Source: Nocardia sp. CY41
GTDB taxonomy: Bacteria; Actinomycetota; Actinomycetes; Mycobacteriales; Mycobacteriaceae
Assembly (NCBI RefSeq): GCF_009829325.1
Contig: NZ_VUOS01000012.1
Span: 124,001-188,000, forward strand
DNA length: 64,000 bases
Reading direction: 5' to 3'
Position numbers and translations under genes: made by a program. The notes beneath the pieces were generated by a model, which was not told the DNA's origin, searched no databases, and saw nothing but the letters and a program-made list of their open reading frames with translations. Below, one piece after another: positions 7,991-16,833 of this stretch. Position 1 is the first letter of the stretch; the number at the start of each line of letters is the position of its first letter.

Positions 7991-8085
7991 GTTCGCGGCC
8001 CCTGGGAGTCTCGCGTCCGAGCGTCCGCCGCTCGCGCCTGCGGCGCATGCGCGACGGACGCTCGGACGCGAGACGGGCCGCGAAC
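7991..8085. repeat. Long compound inverted repeat (95 nt)
   Basis: Outer arms GTTCGCGGCCC (7991-8001) and GGGCCGCGAAC (8075-8085) match exactly. Nested inside, TCTCGCGTCCGAGCGTCCG (8009-8027) pairs perfectly with 8055-8073, and an inner TCGCGC/GCGCGA pair closes the loop. One side bulge (8002-8008) separates the stems. The total is 30 perfect outer pairs plus the inner pairs. It stands between fadB2 and the metE-like gene and encodes no evident protein. Confidence 0.75.
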
Positions 8086-8167
8086 GGTGCTCGTAAGACT
8101 CGCACCCGACGGGACGGGAAGAAGAGCATCGGAGGATCGATCGATGCACGGCCCCGTGCCGGTGCGG

Positions 8168-8195
8168 AACGCGAGGGTAGTAACGCGAGGGTAGT
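8168..8195. repeat. Perfect 14-bp tandem duplication
   Basis: AACGCGAGGGTAGT occurs twice with no spacer, about 200 bases before the metE-like start. It could be a duplicated operator or promoter half-site. The unit is not otherwise recognised. Confidence 0.7.
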
Positions 8196-8392
8196 TAGGA
8201 AACGGCACCGCCCGACCTCGATGCGGAGCCGACCAGAAGTCGGTGTCGCCGAGCCGGTGAGGGCAATCGGCATAAGCTGCACAACAGCCGGGCCATGGCG
8301 ACGGTTCGGCTGGGTATCCGGAGCGCAGCGCCGGATCGATCCGTCGATCTCGGCAAGGGCCGCGCAGGTGATCGAAAGAAGGTATCCCGCTC
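8196..8392 (+). other. Leader region of the metE-like gene, nothing recognised
   Basis: This completes the 440-base gene-free stretch after fadB2. I looked for a cobalamin or SAM riboswitch, since metE genes often have one, and did not find the conserved B12-box or SAM-IV core. Only small local hairpins such as CCGAC-N5-GTCGG (8229-8243) are visible. The ribosome binding site AGAAGG lies just before the start. Confidence 0.4.
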
Positions 8393-10699
8393 ATGGTGAA
8401 CGTGACCGACGGCTACGGGTCGAGCATCCTCGGCTATCCCAGAATCGGGCCGCACCGCGAGCTCAAGCGGGCGCTGGAGGCCTACTGGCACGGTTCGCTC
8501 GAGCGCGAGGAACTGCTGGCGGTGGGCCGCGAGATCCAGGAGACCCAGTTCAACGAGCTGGCCGCCACGGGCCTGACCCAGGTGCCGGGCAACACCTTCT
8601 CCTTCTACGACCACGTGCTGGACAACGCGCTGCTGTTCGGCGCGGTGCCGAGGCGGTTCGAGCCGTACCGCGAGGGCCTGCATCCGCTGGACTTCTACTT
8701 CCTCATGGCGCGCGGCCGTCCGGACCTGCCGCCGCTGGAACTGGTCCGGTTCTTCGGCACGAACTACCACTACCGCCAGCCGGAAGTGGACGCCGACACC
8801 GAGTTCTCGCTGCATCCCGAGGCGCTGCTCGACGAATTCGATCGCGCGAAGGCGGTCGGCATCGAACTGCGGCCGGTCGTGATGGGCCCGGTGTCGTTGC
8901 TGCTGTTGGCCAAGGCGGGCCACATCCCCGGCGAGTCGGGCGGATTCGACACGCTGAGCCTGCTGGACAAGCTGCTGCCGGTCTACGAGGAGCTGTTCGA
9001 GATCCTCGCCAAGCGCGGCGCCACCTGCGTGCAGCTGGACGAGCCCGCGTTCACCAGCGAGCGCACGCCCGCCGAGCTGGCCGCGTTCGAGGCGGCCTAT
9101 CACCGGTTGGGCAAGGCTCCGCTGCGCCCGCGCATCCTGGTCACCGGCCAGTACGGCGATTTCGGTGAGGCGCTGACCATCCTCGCGGGCACCAACGTCG
9201 AGGCGATCGGCCTGGACCTGGCCAGCCACCGGATACGTCCCGAGGACCTCGCCGAGGTGCCCGGCATCCGTCGCAAGCGCCTGTACGCGGGCGTGATCAG
9301 CGGACGCAACGTCTGGCGCGCGGACCGCTACGTCACGCTGGAATATCTCAACGAGCTGGCCCAGGTGTGCCCGGATCTGGTCGTCTCCACCGGGACCACG
9401 CTGCTGCACGTGCCCTACGACCTGCTGATCGAATACGACATCGAGGGCCACGTCGCCGACCGGCTGGCGTTCGCGAAACAGAAGGTCGGCGAGGTGGTCT
9501 CGCTCGCCAAGGCCCTCACCGAAGGCCCGTCGGACAAGTGGCGCAAACGGCCCACCGAGGTGCACTTCAAGCAGAAGCACGCGGTGCGGCAGCGGGTCTA
9601 CGCGGTCACCCCGGACATGCGCTCGCGGGAGCCCTACGAGGTGCGCCGGGAAGCCCAGCAGCGCAAGCTGAACCTGCCGCCGGTGCCCGCCACCACGCTC
9701 GGCTCGTTCCCGCAGACCGCCCGGATCCGTCAGGCGCGTTACGAACTCGGTCAGGGCCGGTTGTCCTACGAGGAGTACCGCAAGCGGATCGAAGCCGAGA
9801 TCGAGGCGACGATCCGGCTGCAGGAGGACATCGGCCTGGACGTGCTGGTGCACGGCGAGCACGAGCGCAACGACATGATCCAGTACTTCGCCGAGCTGCT
9901 CGACGGCTTCGCGACCACCCATTTCGGCTGGGTGCAGGTGTACGGGTCGCGGTGTGTGCGGCCGCCGATCATCTACGGTGACGTCTCCCGCCCCGCGCCG
10001 ATGTCGGTCGAGTGGATCACCTACGCGCAGTCGCTCACCGAGAAGCCGGTCAAGGGCATGGTCACCGGTCCGGTCACCATGATCGCCCGTTCCTTCGTCC
10101 GGCAGGACCAGCCGCTGCACGAGACCGCCGACCAGGTGGCGCTGGCCATCCGTGACGAGGTGGTGGACCTGGAGAAGGCGGGCATCGCGATCATCCAGGT
10201 CGACGAGCCCGCGATCCGGGAAATGCTGCCGCTGCGGCCGGAGGGCCGCGCGGAGTACCTGCGTTGGGCGATCGGCGCGTTCCGGTTGGCGACCTCCGGG
10301 GTGCGGGCGGAGACCCAGATCCACACGCACATCGGCTATTCCGGCCGTGCCGAGGTGGTCGAGGCGATCGAGCAGCTCGACGCCGACGTCACCGCCATCG
10401 TGGCGACCCGCTCGATCGAGTGGGTGCTGCGGGCGCTGAAGGAGGATTGCGCCTCCGGGCACGGCCTGAGCCACGGCGTCGGCCCCGGCGTGTACGAGAG
10501 CCGGTCGGCGCGCATCCCGGACATCGACGAACTGGACGAATTGCTCACCGCCGCGGCCGCGGCCGTGACGCCGCAGCGGTTGTGGGCCAATCCCGACGGG
10601 GGTCTGAAGACCCGGCACTACTGGCAGCTCGAACCGTCGCTGCGGAACATGGTCGCCGCGGCGCGTCGCATCCGCAGGCGGGTGGACTCCGCGGAGTAA
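8393..10699 (+). CDS. Cobalamin-independent methionine synthase (MetE) homologue with a degenerate zinc site
   Basis: 768 aa, full length for MetE, ATG 8393. The two-barrel layout is intact: N-terminal RELKRALEAYW near residue 23, C-terminal LGSFPQTARIR (homocysteine-binding Ser), HGEHERNDM, and VDEPAIREMLPLR with the binding Asp. Canonical MetE transfers methyl from 5-methyl-tetrahydrofolate to homocysteine using zinc held by His, Cys, Glu and Cys. Here only His646 remains: the Cys of HTHMCY is Gly648 (HTHIGY), the Glu of IE(T/A)xRS is Val670 (IVATRS), and the Cys of NPDCGLKTR is Gly736 (NPDGGLKTR). The Trp of the TGPVTxxxWSF motif, thought to stack on the pterin, is Arg566, and HGEAERND reads HGEHERND. 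The fold is probably kept while the reaction has changed. Automatic annotation as metE would be misleading. Confidence 0.85.
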   Translation: MVNVTDGYGSSILGYPRIGPHRELKRALEAYWHGSLEREELLAVGREIQETQFNELAATGLTQVPGNTFSFYDHVLDNALLFGAVPRRFEPYREGLHPLDFYFLMARGRPDLPPLELVRFFGTNYHYRQPEVDADTEFSLHPEALLDEFDRAKAVGIELRPVVMGPVSLLLLAKAGHIPGESGGFDTLSLLDKLLPVYEELFEILAKRGATCVQLDEPAFTSERTPAELAAFEAAYHRLGKAPLRPRILVTGQYGDFGEALTILAGTNVEAIGLDLASHRIRPEDLAEVPGIRRKRLYAGVISGRNVWRADRYVTLEYLNELAQVCPDLVVSTGTTLLHVPYDLLIEYDIEGHVADRLAFAKQKVGEVVSLAKALTEGPSDKWRKRPTEVHFKQKHAVRQRVYAVTPDMRSREPYEVRREAQQRKLNLPPVPATTLGSFPQTARIRQARYELGQGRLSYEEYRKRIEAEIEATIRLQEDIGLDVLVHGEHERNDMIQYFAELLDGFATTHFGWVQVYGSRCVRPPIIYGDVSRPAPMSVEWITYAQSLTEKPVKGMVTGPVTMIARSFVRQDQPLHETADQVALAIRDEVVDLEKAGIAIIQVDEPAIREMLPLRPEGRAEYLRWAIGAFRLATSGVRAETQIHTHIGYSGRAEVVEAIEQLDADVTAIVATRSIEWVLRALKEDCASGHGLSHGVGPGVYESRSARIPDIDELDELLTAAAAAVTPQRLWANPDGGLKTRHYWQLEPSLRNMVAAARRIRRRVDSAE

Positions 10700-10713
10700 G
10701 ACCGCGCACCGAA

Positions 10714-10935
10714 GGCTTCCTGAGCACCGTCTTCGAACCGCGACGGCGGACCACGGCCGCCGCGTTGCGATCTGCCGTCGCACGCGGCGAAGTGGACCCC
10801 GGCATCGATCTGGATTTCGTGCTGGACGCGGTCGCCGAGCCGATCTACTACCGGGCATTGTTCGGGCACCTGCCGCTGACCGACGAACTCGTCGAGCAGT
10901 CGGTCGCGGCGGTGCTCGGAGCGATCACCCGCTGA
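10714..10935 (+). pseudogene. C-terminal fragment of a TetR-family regulator
   Basis: A frame running into a stop at 10935 translates to FLSTVFEPRRRTTAAALRSA, then VARGEVDPGIDLDFVLDAV, AEPIYYRALFGHLPLTDELV and a terminal helix. This is the usual C-terminal ligand domain of AcrR/TetR proteins (R-R-x(5)-L-x-x-A-V-x-R-G-E, then a P-x-Y-Y-R motif). The N-terminal helix-turn-helix is absent: the frame upstream is the metE-like gene. It is therefore a remnant left after deletion, and its last bases overlap the end of the convergent TPR gene. Confidence 0.65.
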
Positions 10936-12259
10936 CGGTGGGCAGCGCGCTCAGCGTCGCGAGCACTTCGGTGGCGGCGTTGGCCACCGCCTCGGCCTCG
11001 GCCATGGCCAGTGCGGCCGATGTCGCGGCACGCACGCGCGGCAGCAGCGCCAAGCAGGCCGCGGCGGCGGCGCGGTCGGCCGCGGTGAGTTCGGCGTCGT
11101 CCTCGGCGGCGGATTGCCATGCCGCGGTGGCCATCACCTCGTGCAGCCAGTTGAGCAGCTCCAAACGCAGCGGTTGCGGCTCGCGCACCCAGGCGCGGGC
11201 ATAGGTCACGTCGGTGCGCTCGTGCAGCAGGGCGCCGAGCACGACCTCGGCGGCGGGCGCAGTGACGGAGTAGATCGATCCCTGGTGCAGGACGGCGGAG
11301 AAGAGGAAGACGATGCCGCGCACCTGGTCCTCGACGGTCGGGCCGATCAGATCGGCGAGCATGGCCGGAGCGTCGACCGCGGGTCCGTCGGCGTGCGCCA
11401 GCCCCGCCCAATCCGTCTCGCGCAGCACGGTCGCGGCGCGTTCGTGATAGATCGGTGCGAGCGCGGCCGCCGCGCGGACCCGAGCTTCGGCGTCCGTCGA
11501 GTCGAGCGCGCGCTGGAAGGCCGCCAGCGCCACGTCCGGCTCGCCGAGCCGCTCGCTGAACAACCCGACGTCTAAGCTGGCGCGCGCGGCGACCGCGGGA
11601 TCGTCCGATTCGGCCAGCGACCGGCTGACCTCCCTGGCCCCCGCGAGATCGCCTGCCTCGCCGAGATGCTGGACCAGGTCACCCGCGACGATGAGCGATT
11701 GATCGGCGGGCCAGCCGTCGATGACCGCGCGGTAGGCGGCTTTCACACCGTCCAGGTCGTCCTCGGTGCGCAGCAGGTAGGCCAGGTTGGACAGCGCGAG
11801 CCGGGCGATGTCGCCGGGACCGGCGTCGATCGCGTGCCGGTAGGCCGTGCGCGCCGCGTCCGAATCCCCGCGCTTGGCACGGGAATAACCGAGGTTGATC
11901 CAGGCCCGCGGCGCGGCGTCGGGATGGCCGGATTCGGCGGCGCGCTCGTACATCGCTTCGGCCGCCGCGGTATCGCCGCGTTCGGCCAACAGCAGGCCGA
12001 GGTTGTAGGCCGCGCGCGGCGCCGCGTCTTCATGACCGGAATCGACCGCGACGTGGTACGCGCCTTCCGCGGCCGGCTTGTCGCCCACCGCGCTGAGCAG
12101 TCCGCCCAGCTCCGCGGCGGCCAGCGGCGCCCAGTTCGGATGGCCGGAGGCGATGGCGATCTGGAACGCCTCGCGCGCGGCCGCCACGTCGTTGCGCCTG
12201 CGGTGCATCTTGCCGAGGTCGAAGGCCAGGTCCGGCGGCCGCTTCAGCATTGTTCCCAT
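10925..12259 (-). CDS. Tetratricopeptide-repeat protein
   Basis: 444 aa from ATG 12259 (AAGG upstream). The first 260 residues are tandem TPR/Sel1-like helix pairs with the recurrent pattern A-G-x-x-x-A-A-x-x-x-Y-x-x-A-x-x-S-G-H-x-x-A-A-P-x-A-x-x-x-L-G-x-L-x-x-x-x-G-D (for example AESGHPDAAPRAWINLGYSR). The C-terminal 180 residues are helical and Ala-rich without a recognised domain. There is no signal peptide or membrane segment, so it is likely a cytoplasmic protein-interaction scaffold. Partners are unknown. It is flanked on both sides by TetR fragments, suggesting local rearrangement. Confidence 0.75.
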   Translation of the reverse strand: MGTMLKRPPDLAFDLGKMHRRRNDVAAAREAFQIAIASGHPNWAPLAAAELGGLLSAVGDKPAAEGAYHVAVDSGHEDAAPRAAYNLGLLLAERGDTAAAEAMYERAAESGHPDAAPRAWINLGYSRAKRGDSDAARTAYRHAIDAGPGDIARLALSNLAYLLRTEDDLDGVKAAYRAVIDGWPADQSLIVAGDLVQHLGEAGDLAGAREVSRSLAESDDPAVAARASLDVGLFSERLGEPDVALAAFQRALDSTDAEARVRAAAALAPIYHERAATVLRETDWAGLAHADGPAVDAPAMLADLIGPTVEDQVRGIVFLFSAVLHQGSIYSVTAPAAEVVLGALLHERTDVTYARAWVREPQPLRLELLNWLHEVMATAAWQSAAEDDAELTAADRAAAAACLALLPRVRAATSAALAMAEAEAVANAATEVLATLSALPTVSG

Positions 12260-12364
12260 CCAGCCTTCGGCACCGGAGTCGGTGCGAATCGTTTCCGAGA
12301 AGTTCTACATCGGCGCGCGATCCCTGGCTACCCATGGCGTGCGATACGCCGGGCGCGGGACGGT

Positions 12365-12514
12365 TCAGTCGGCGCTGATCGCGCTGGCGAGCGTGCGCAA
12401 TCCGGCGATCAGGTCGTCGGGAGACGGCGCGTGTTCGGGGTCGACCAACCACTGGGCCATGAGACCGCCGATCAGCGCGCGCAGCACCGCGCCGACGGCA
12501 GATCCGCGTTCGCG
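12365..12514 (-). pseudogene. C-terminal fragment of a second TetR-family regulator
   Basis: The minus-strand frame ending at 12365 encodes RGSAVGAVLRALIGGLMAQW, LVDPEHAPSPDDLI and AGLRTLASAI, a typical TetR C-terminal helix pair (G-L-x-x-Q-W-L-x-D-P). Upstream of about 12514 the frame loses the similarity and no helix-turn-helix is found. Its sequence differs from the fragment at 10714, so two separate regulators were lost around the TPR gene. Confidence 0.55.
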
Positions 12515-12530
12515 CTGCTCGCCGAAGCTG

Positions 12531-12659
12531 ACCGTGTTCACCGTCGGCGACCGGATGACCACTCAGGTGGAGTACGACACCGCGCGCTACAGCCGGGCGC
12601 AGCTGCGGCAGGTGGGTCAGGCGCTGAGGCGTACGTTGGCCACGGTCCGCGCCGTCTAG
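12531..12659 (+). pseudogene. Possible C-terminal fragment of an acyltransferase or condensation-type protein
   Basis: A plus-strand frame ending at 12659 reads TVFTVGDRMTTQVEYDTARY then SRAQLRQVGQALRRTLATV. The G-x-(L/M)-x-x-x-V-x-Y-D-x-x-x-Y pattern followed by a helix resembles the last strands and helix of condensation-like acyltransferases. The similarity is short and no upstream part survives. With the TetR fragment it fills the 413-base gap 12260-12672. Confidence 0.3.
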
Positions 12660-12672
12660 CTGCGCGCTCGGC

Positions 12673-13851
12673 TCATTCCGCCGGCGGCTCGTGACGGCCG
12701 GTCCGCCGAAGCATCCACTGCCTGCCGAACTTACGGCGGCGTTTGGGTGCCCCCCCGCGCTCCACGTCGGCCTCGACGTCGTAGCGGCGGATATAGGCGC
12801 CGGCGAACGCCTGCACCGTCGCGGTGACCGGAATGGCGAGCAGTGCGCCGGTCGCGCCGAGCAGCGCCGCGCCCGCCAGCACCGCGCCGAAAGCGACGGC
12901 CGCGTGCATGTCCAAGGTGGTCGCGGTGATGCGCGGTTGCAGTACGTAGTTCTCGAATTGCTGGTAGAGCACGATGAACCCGAGAATCCACAGCGCGGTG
13001 CTCGGCCCGTGCACCAGCCCGACGATCACCGGCAGCGCACCGGCGAGATAGGTGCCGACCGTGGGGATGAACTGGGAGACCACGCCGACCCACAGTGCGA
13101 GGGCGAACGCGGACGGCACGTCCAGGATCCGCAACATCACGTAATGCGCCAGCGTCGAGATCAGCGCGAGCAGGCCCCGCGAGAAGATGTATCCGCCGGT
13201 CTTCTCCACCGCGATGTCCCAGGCGCGCAACACGTGCCGCTGGCGCCGCGGCGGCAGCAGCGAGCAGACGGCGGTGCGGATCCGGGGGCCGTCGGCGGCG
13301 AAGTAGTAGGTGAACAGCAAGATGCCGAGCCCCTGGAAGAGCGCGCCGATCGCGGCGGTGCCGATGCCCCAGACGTTGCCCGCCAACCCCGTGAGGTAGC
13401 CCTCCAGGGTCGAACTCCAGTCGGTGGCGTACTTCTGGATGTCCGTACTCGACAGATCCTGGTGGAAGGTGTGGTTGATCCACTCCACGCCCCGATCGGC
13501 GTATTCGGGGGCGTTCTTCACCAAGGTGGTGACCTGCTCGACCAGCAGCGCCCCCAGCGTCCAGAGGAAGGCGACCACGAGAGCCGTCAGCCCGAGGAAC
13601 ACCAATCCGGTTGCGGGACCCCGCCGCATGCCGCGCCGCGCCAGCCAGTTCACCGCGGGCTCGATCGCGAAGGCGAGGAACAGCGAGACCAGCAGAACCG
13701 TCAGCAGGCCCTGCAGCCGCTCCAGCACCCAGAACGCCGCCAGCAACCCGGTGATCGTCGCCGCGGCCAGCAGGAACGCACGCGGCAGCCACGAGGGCAT
13801 GTCCCGCGCGCCGTTGGCGGGTGGCGTCTCGTCGTCGTCCTGCACAGGCAC
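12673..13851 (-). CDS. AI-2E family (PerM-type) transporter
   Basis: 392 aa from GTG 13851. A polytopic membrane protein: two N-terminal segments (AFLLAAATITGLLAAFWVL; LLTVLLVSLFLAFAIEPAV), a third around residue 75, a soluble loop, then a group of about five segments ending near residue 350, and a basic cytoplasmic tail. The motif FIPTVGTYLAG and the segment NYVLQPRI are characteristic of the family formerly called UPF0118. Members export small molecules or have antiporter activity; the substrate cannot be predicted. It is on its own strand unit beside an alcohol dehydrogenase. Confidence 0.85.
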   Translation of the reverse strand: MPVQDDDETPPANGARDMPSWLPRAFLLAAATITGLLAAFWVLERLQGLLTVLLVSLFLAFAIEPAVNWLARRGMRRGPATGLVFLGLTALVVAFLWTLGALLVEQVTTLVKNAPEYADRGVEWINHTFHQDLSSTDIQKYATDWSSTLEGYLTGLAGNVWGIGTAAIGALFQGLGILLFTYYFAADGPRIRTAVCSLLPPRRQRHVLRAWDIAVEKTGGYIFSRGLLALISTLAHYVMLRILDVPSAFALALWVGVVSQFIPTVGTYLAGALPVIVGLVHGPSTALWILGFIVLYQQFENYVLQPRITATTLDMHAAVAFGAVLAGAALLGATGALLAIPVTATVQAFAGAYIRRYDVEADVERGGAPKRRRKFGRQWMLRRTGRHEPPAE

Positions 13852-13924
13852 ACCGCCAAGGTACCCACGCCGCGACCGGTTCGCGGCCGGACGACGCGGG
13901 GCCGCGCCGGTGCGGCGAGCAGGC

Positions 13925-14977
13925 TCACATGGTTGAGACGTCGATGACGAATCGGTAGCGCACGTCGCTGGCCACCACCCGGTCGTAGGCGCCGTCGATC
14001 TCGTCGGCGGCGATGAGTTCGATCTCGGCGCCGATGCCGTGCTCGGCGCAGAAGTTCAGCATCTCCTGGGTCTGGGCGATACCGCCGATCATCGAACCTG
14101 CCAGCGAACGGCGGTACCCCGCGAGATCGAACGGCCTGACGCTCACCGGGTTGTCGGGAAGGCCGAGGATCACCAGGGTGCCGTCCAGGTTCAGCAGGCG
14201 CATGTAGTCGCCCATGGGCAGGTCCGCCGAGACGGTGTTGAGAATCAGGTCGAACCGGCCGCGCAGCTCGCGGAAGGTCTGCTTGTCGCTGGTCGCGTAG
14301 TAACCACTGGCGCCGAAGAGCTTGCCGTCGTCCTGCTTGCTCAGCGAATGGCTCAGCACGGTGACCTCGGCGCCCATGGCGGCCGCGAGCTTCACCCCGA
14401 CGTGGCCGAGCCCGCCCATGCCGATGACCGCGATCTTCTTGCCCGGTCCGGCGCCCCAGTGCCGCAGCGGCGAGTACACCGTGACGCCCGCGCACAGCAG
14501 CGGCGCGGCCACGTCCAAGCCGATCCCTTCGGGGATGGCGACCACGAAGTTCTCGGTCACCACGATCTGCGTGGAGTACCCGCCGAGGGTGTGCCCGCCG
14601 GGCTGCACCGCCGGGTCGACCGCGGTGTTGTAGGTCATCGTCGCGCCCACGGCGCAGTACTGCTCCTCGTCGGCCAGGCACGGCCCGCAGACCCCGCAGG
14701 AATCGACCATGCAGCCGACGCCGACACGGTCGCCGACCCCATGCCTGGTGACCGCGGATCCGACCGCCGCGACCACGCCCGCGATCTCGTGCCCCGGCAC
14801 GCAGGGGTAGCGGGTCCGGCCCCACTCGTCGCGGGCGGTGTGGATGTCGGAGTGACAGATGCCCGCGAACTTGATGTCGATCAGCACGTCGTGCGGACCC
14901 AGGTCCCTGCGTTGGATCGTGACCTTCTCGAACGAGCCGTCGGAGGTGGACAGGGCGTAGGCGGCGGCGGTGCTCAT
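13925..14977 (-). CDS. Zinc-dependent alcohol dehydrogenase (cinnamyl/AdhC type)
   Basis: 350 aa using ATG 14977; upstream in-frame extension has no coding look. It is a medium-chain dehydrogenase of the NAD(P) alcohol/aldehyde group. Catalytic zinc ligands are the Cys of GICHSDIH (about residue 40) and the His of [10 protein letters not shown]. The structural zinc lobe has four Cys in [15 protein letters not shown]. The cofactor motif is [11 protein letters not shown] near residue 180. The YNTAV / GGYS pattern fits the mycobacterial AdhC and cinnamyl-alcohol branch. The substrate is probably a broad set of aldehydes. It is divergent from the protease gene. Confidence 0.9.
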   Translation of the reverse strand: MSTAAAYALSTSDGSFEKVTIQRRDLGPHDVLIDIKFAGICHSDIHTARDEWGRTRYPCVPGHEIAGVVAAVGSAVTRHGVGDRVGVGCMVDSCGVCGPCLADEEQYCAVGATMTYNTAVDPAVQPGGHTLGGYSTQIVVTENFVVAIPEGIGLDVAAPLLCAGVTVYSPLRHWGAGPGKKIAVIGMGGLGHVGVKLAAAMGAEVTVLSHSLSKQDDGKLFGASGYYATSDKQTFRELRGRFDLILNTVSADLPMGDYMRLLNLDGTLVILGLPDNPVSVRPFDLAGYRRSLAGSMIGGIAQTQEMLNFCAEHGIGAEIELIAADEIDGAYDRVVASDVRYRFVIDVSTM

Positions 14978-15138
14978 GAAGACATGCCTACCGTCGCATG
15001 GGTGCCGTTGCCAACTGTGACACGAGAAAGGCACGCTCGAGGGCCTTTTTCCGGCGCGGTCCAGCGTTCGATGATCTTCGGCGGCGTTCTCCGGCGACAA
15101 TGGAATCGGTGAGCGGTTTCGGCCGAGGCGGGAGAGCC

Positions 15139-16260
15139 ATGGACGAACAACGGCAGCAATGGACCGGGGCGCGGCGCACACCGCGCGGTGGCCGGGTGTT
15201 CGTGTCGGTCCTCACCCTCGTGCTCGCGGTCACGGCATTCCTCGGATATCGCGCCGATCTGCCGGACCCCGCCCCGCACGACCCCGCCGGGACCGCGGCT
15301 TCGGTCGCATTCGCTCCGCCCGCGCCGCTGGACCCCGGCATGGTCACCGCGGCGGTGCGGCCCGCGCTGGTCAACATCAACGCCTCGGCCGAACGATCGG
15401 GGCCGGGTGCGGCGGGATCCGGCATCGTCCTGACCGCCGACGGAGAGGTGCTCACCAGCCATCACGTGGTCAAGGGCGCGGACACCGTGACGGTCACCGA
15501 CGTGGGCGACGGCAAGGTCTACGACGCGGTGGTACTCGGCTACGACGCCGAGGCCGACATCGCGTTGCTCGACCTGGCCGCCGCCGGGCTGCCGACCGCG
15601 CATATCGGCAGTTCGGCGGGATTGCGGCTGCGGGAGGAACTCGTCGCGATCGGCAACGCGGGCGGAACCGGCGGAACGCCGACCGCGGTGCACGGCCCCC
15701 TCACCGACTTGGACAGCGCGATCGTCGCGGTCAACACCGCCGATCTGTCCCGCAAAGCGCTCAGCGGGATGCTGGAGGTCGCCGCGGCGGTCACGCCGGG
15801 ACAGTCCGGCGGAGCCCTGGTCGATCGCAACGCCTCGGTGGTCGGTGTCATCGCCGCGGCCTCGGGCGACGGGGCGCGCCCGGCAGACCATCCGGCGAAC
15901 GGGTACGCGGTGCCGATCGACGCCGCGATGCGGGTGGTCCAGCAGATCCGCTCGGGGACGCCCACCGACACCGTGCACATCGGCCCCACGGCCACCCTCG
16001 GCGTGCTCATCTCCAACGCGCTGCCGGTCGGGACGGGCGCGCGGGTGGACGTGGCGATCTACGGCATGCCCGCGTATACCGCCGGTCTGGCCGCCGGGGA
16101 CGTCATCACCTCCGTCGACGACCGCATGGTCACCAGCGCCCAAGCCCTGCGCGCCGCACTGAACAAGCGCAAACCCAACGACACGGTGCGATTGGGCGTC
16201 ACCGGCGCGGGCGGCGCGCGCACGGTGCCGGTGGCGCTGGTCGCGGGCCCGCCGAACTGA
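15139..16260 (+). CDS. Membrane-anchored trypsin-like serine protease with PDZ domain
   Basis: 373 aa from ATG 15139 (GGGAG upstream). An N-terminal anchor ([18 protein letters not shown], residues about 19-36) places the protease outside the membrane. The chymotrypsin fold has the triad His109 ([10 protein letters not shown]), Asp140 (EADIALLDL) and Ser223 ([12 protein letters not shown]). Residues about 280-370 form a PDZ domain ([19 protein letters not shown]: [19 protein letters not shown]). This is the HtrA/PepD type of envelope quality-control protease. It stands alone between divergent and convergent neighbours, just after which the VKOR/DsbA pair lies on the other strand. Confidence 0.88.
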   Translation: MDEQRQQWTGARRTPRGGRVFVSVLTLVLAVTAFLGYRADLPDPAPHDPAGTAASVAFAPPAPLDPGMVTAAVRPALVNINASAERSGPGAAGSGIVLTADGEVLTSHHVVKGADTVTVTDVGDGKVYDAVVLGYDAEADIALLDLAAAGLPTAHIGSSAGLRLREELVAIGNAGGTGGTPTAVHGPLTDLDSAIVAVNTADLSRKALSGMLEVAAAVTPGQSGGALVDRNASVVGVIAAASGDGARPADHPANGYAVPIDAAMRVVQQIRSGTPTDTVHIGPTATLGVLISNALPVGTGARVDVAIYGMPAYTAGLAAGDVITSVDDRMVTSAQALRAALNKRKPNDTVRLGVTGAGGARTVPVALVAGPPN

Positions 16261-16266
16261 GCCGGA

Positions 16267-16833
16267 TCAGACCAGCGACAGCCAGTAGTCCTGGAAGCGC
16301 AGGAACACCAGCAGCAGCACGACCGCGAAGAACAGCGCGACGATCGTCCACCGCCATTCGGCGAGCACGCCCAGCGGCCCCCGGGAGCCGCCCCACAGCT
16401 GGTCGGTGGTCACCGCGAGCAACGGTGTGACGATCGCCCAGACCACCATGCAGTACGGGCACAGCGCGTTGATCCGGTACAGGCTCTGGAAGATCAGCCA
16501 GCAGACGAAGCCGACCCCGAGCAGCGTGCCCAGCCACAGTCCGCCCCAGATCCAGCGCGGGAAACCGACCGCGGCCACCGACAGCACGCCGAGCGTCACG
16601 ACGACCGAGAACGCGACGATGCCCATCAGAGGGTTCGGGAACCCGAAGACCGCGGCCTGGTCGGTCACCATCACCGACCCGCAGGACAGGATGGGGTTGA
16701 TGCTGCACGACGGTGTGTAGCCGGGATCGGTCAGCAGCTTGAACCGTTCCACGGTCAGTGCCACCGCGGCCAGCCAGCCGGCCAGCCCGCCGATCAACAG
16801 GACCCAGGCGGCCCGGGGTCCCGCGGTGATCAT
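16267..16833 (-). CDS. Vitamin K epoxide reductase family protein (disulfide-forming)
   Basis: 188 aa from ATG 16833, overlapping the stop of the upstream gene (ATGA). Four to five membrane segments. The conserved Cys pairs are both there: loop Cys in CSINPILSCGS (residues about 43-51) and the active-site CPYC near residue 133. In actinobacteria VKOR takes the place of DsbB and reoxidises the DsbA-like partner, passing electrons to menaquinone. That partner is the gene it overlaps. The tail ends FLRFQDYWLSLV. Confidence 0.93.
   Translation of the reverse strand: MITAGPRAAWVLLIGGLAGWLAAVALTVERFKLLTDPGYTPSCSINPILSCGSVMVTDQAAVFGFPNPLMGIVAFSVVVTLGVLSVAAVGFPRWIWGGLWLGTLLGVGFVCWLIFQSLYRINALCPYCMVVWAIVTPLLAVTTDQLWGGSRGPLGVLAEWRWTIVALFFAVVLLLVFLRFQDYWLSLV

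Noticed and set aside
8086..8392. Cobalamin or SAM riboswitch upstream of the metE-like gene
   Set aside because: The B12-box and SAM-IV conserved cores were not found; only small local hairpins.
9367..9981. Internal plus-strand alternative frames within the metE-like gene
   Set aside because: Frame shadows; the main frame carries all recognisable motifs.
8195..10858. Very long antisense frame (887 codons) opposite the metE-like gene
   Set aside because: A high-GC shadow: low complexity Arg/Gly/His-rich translation without motifs, opposite a gene with clear family motifs.
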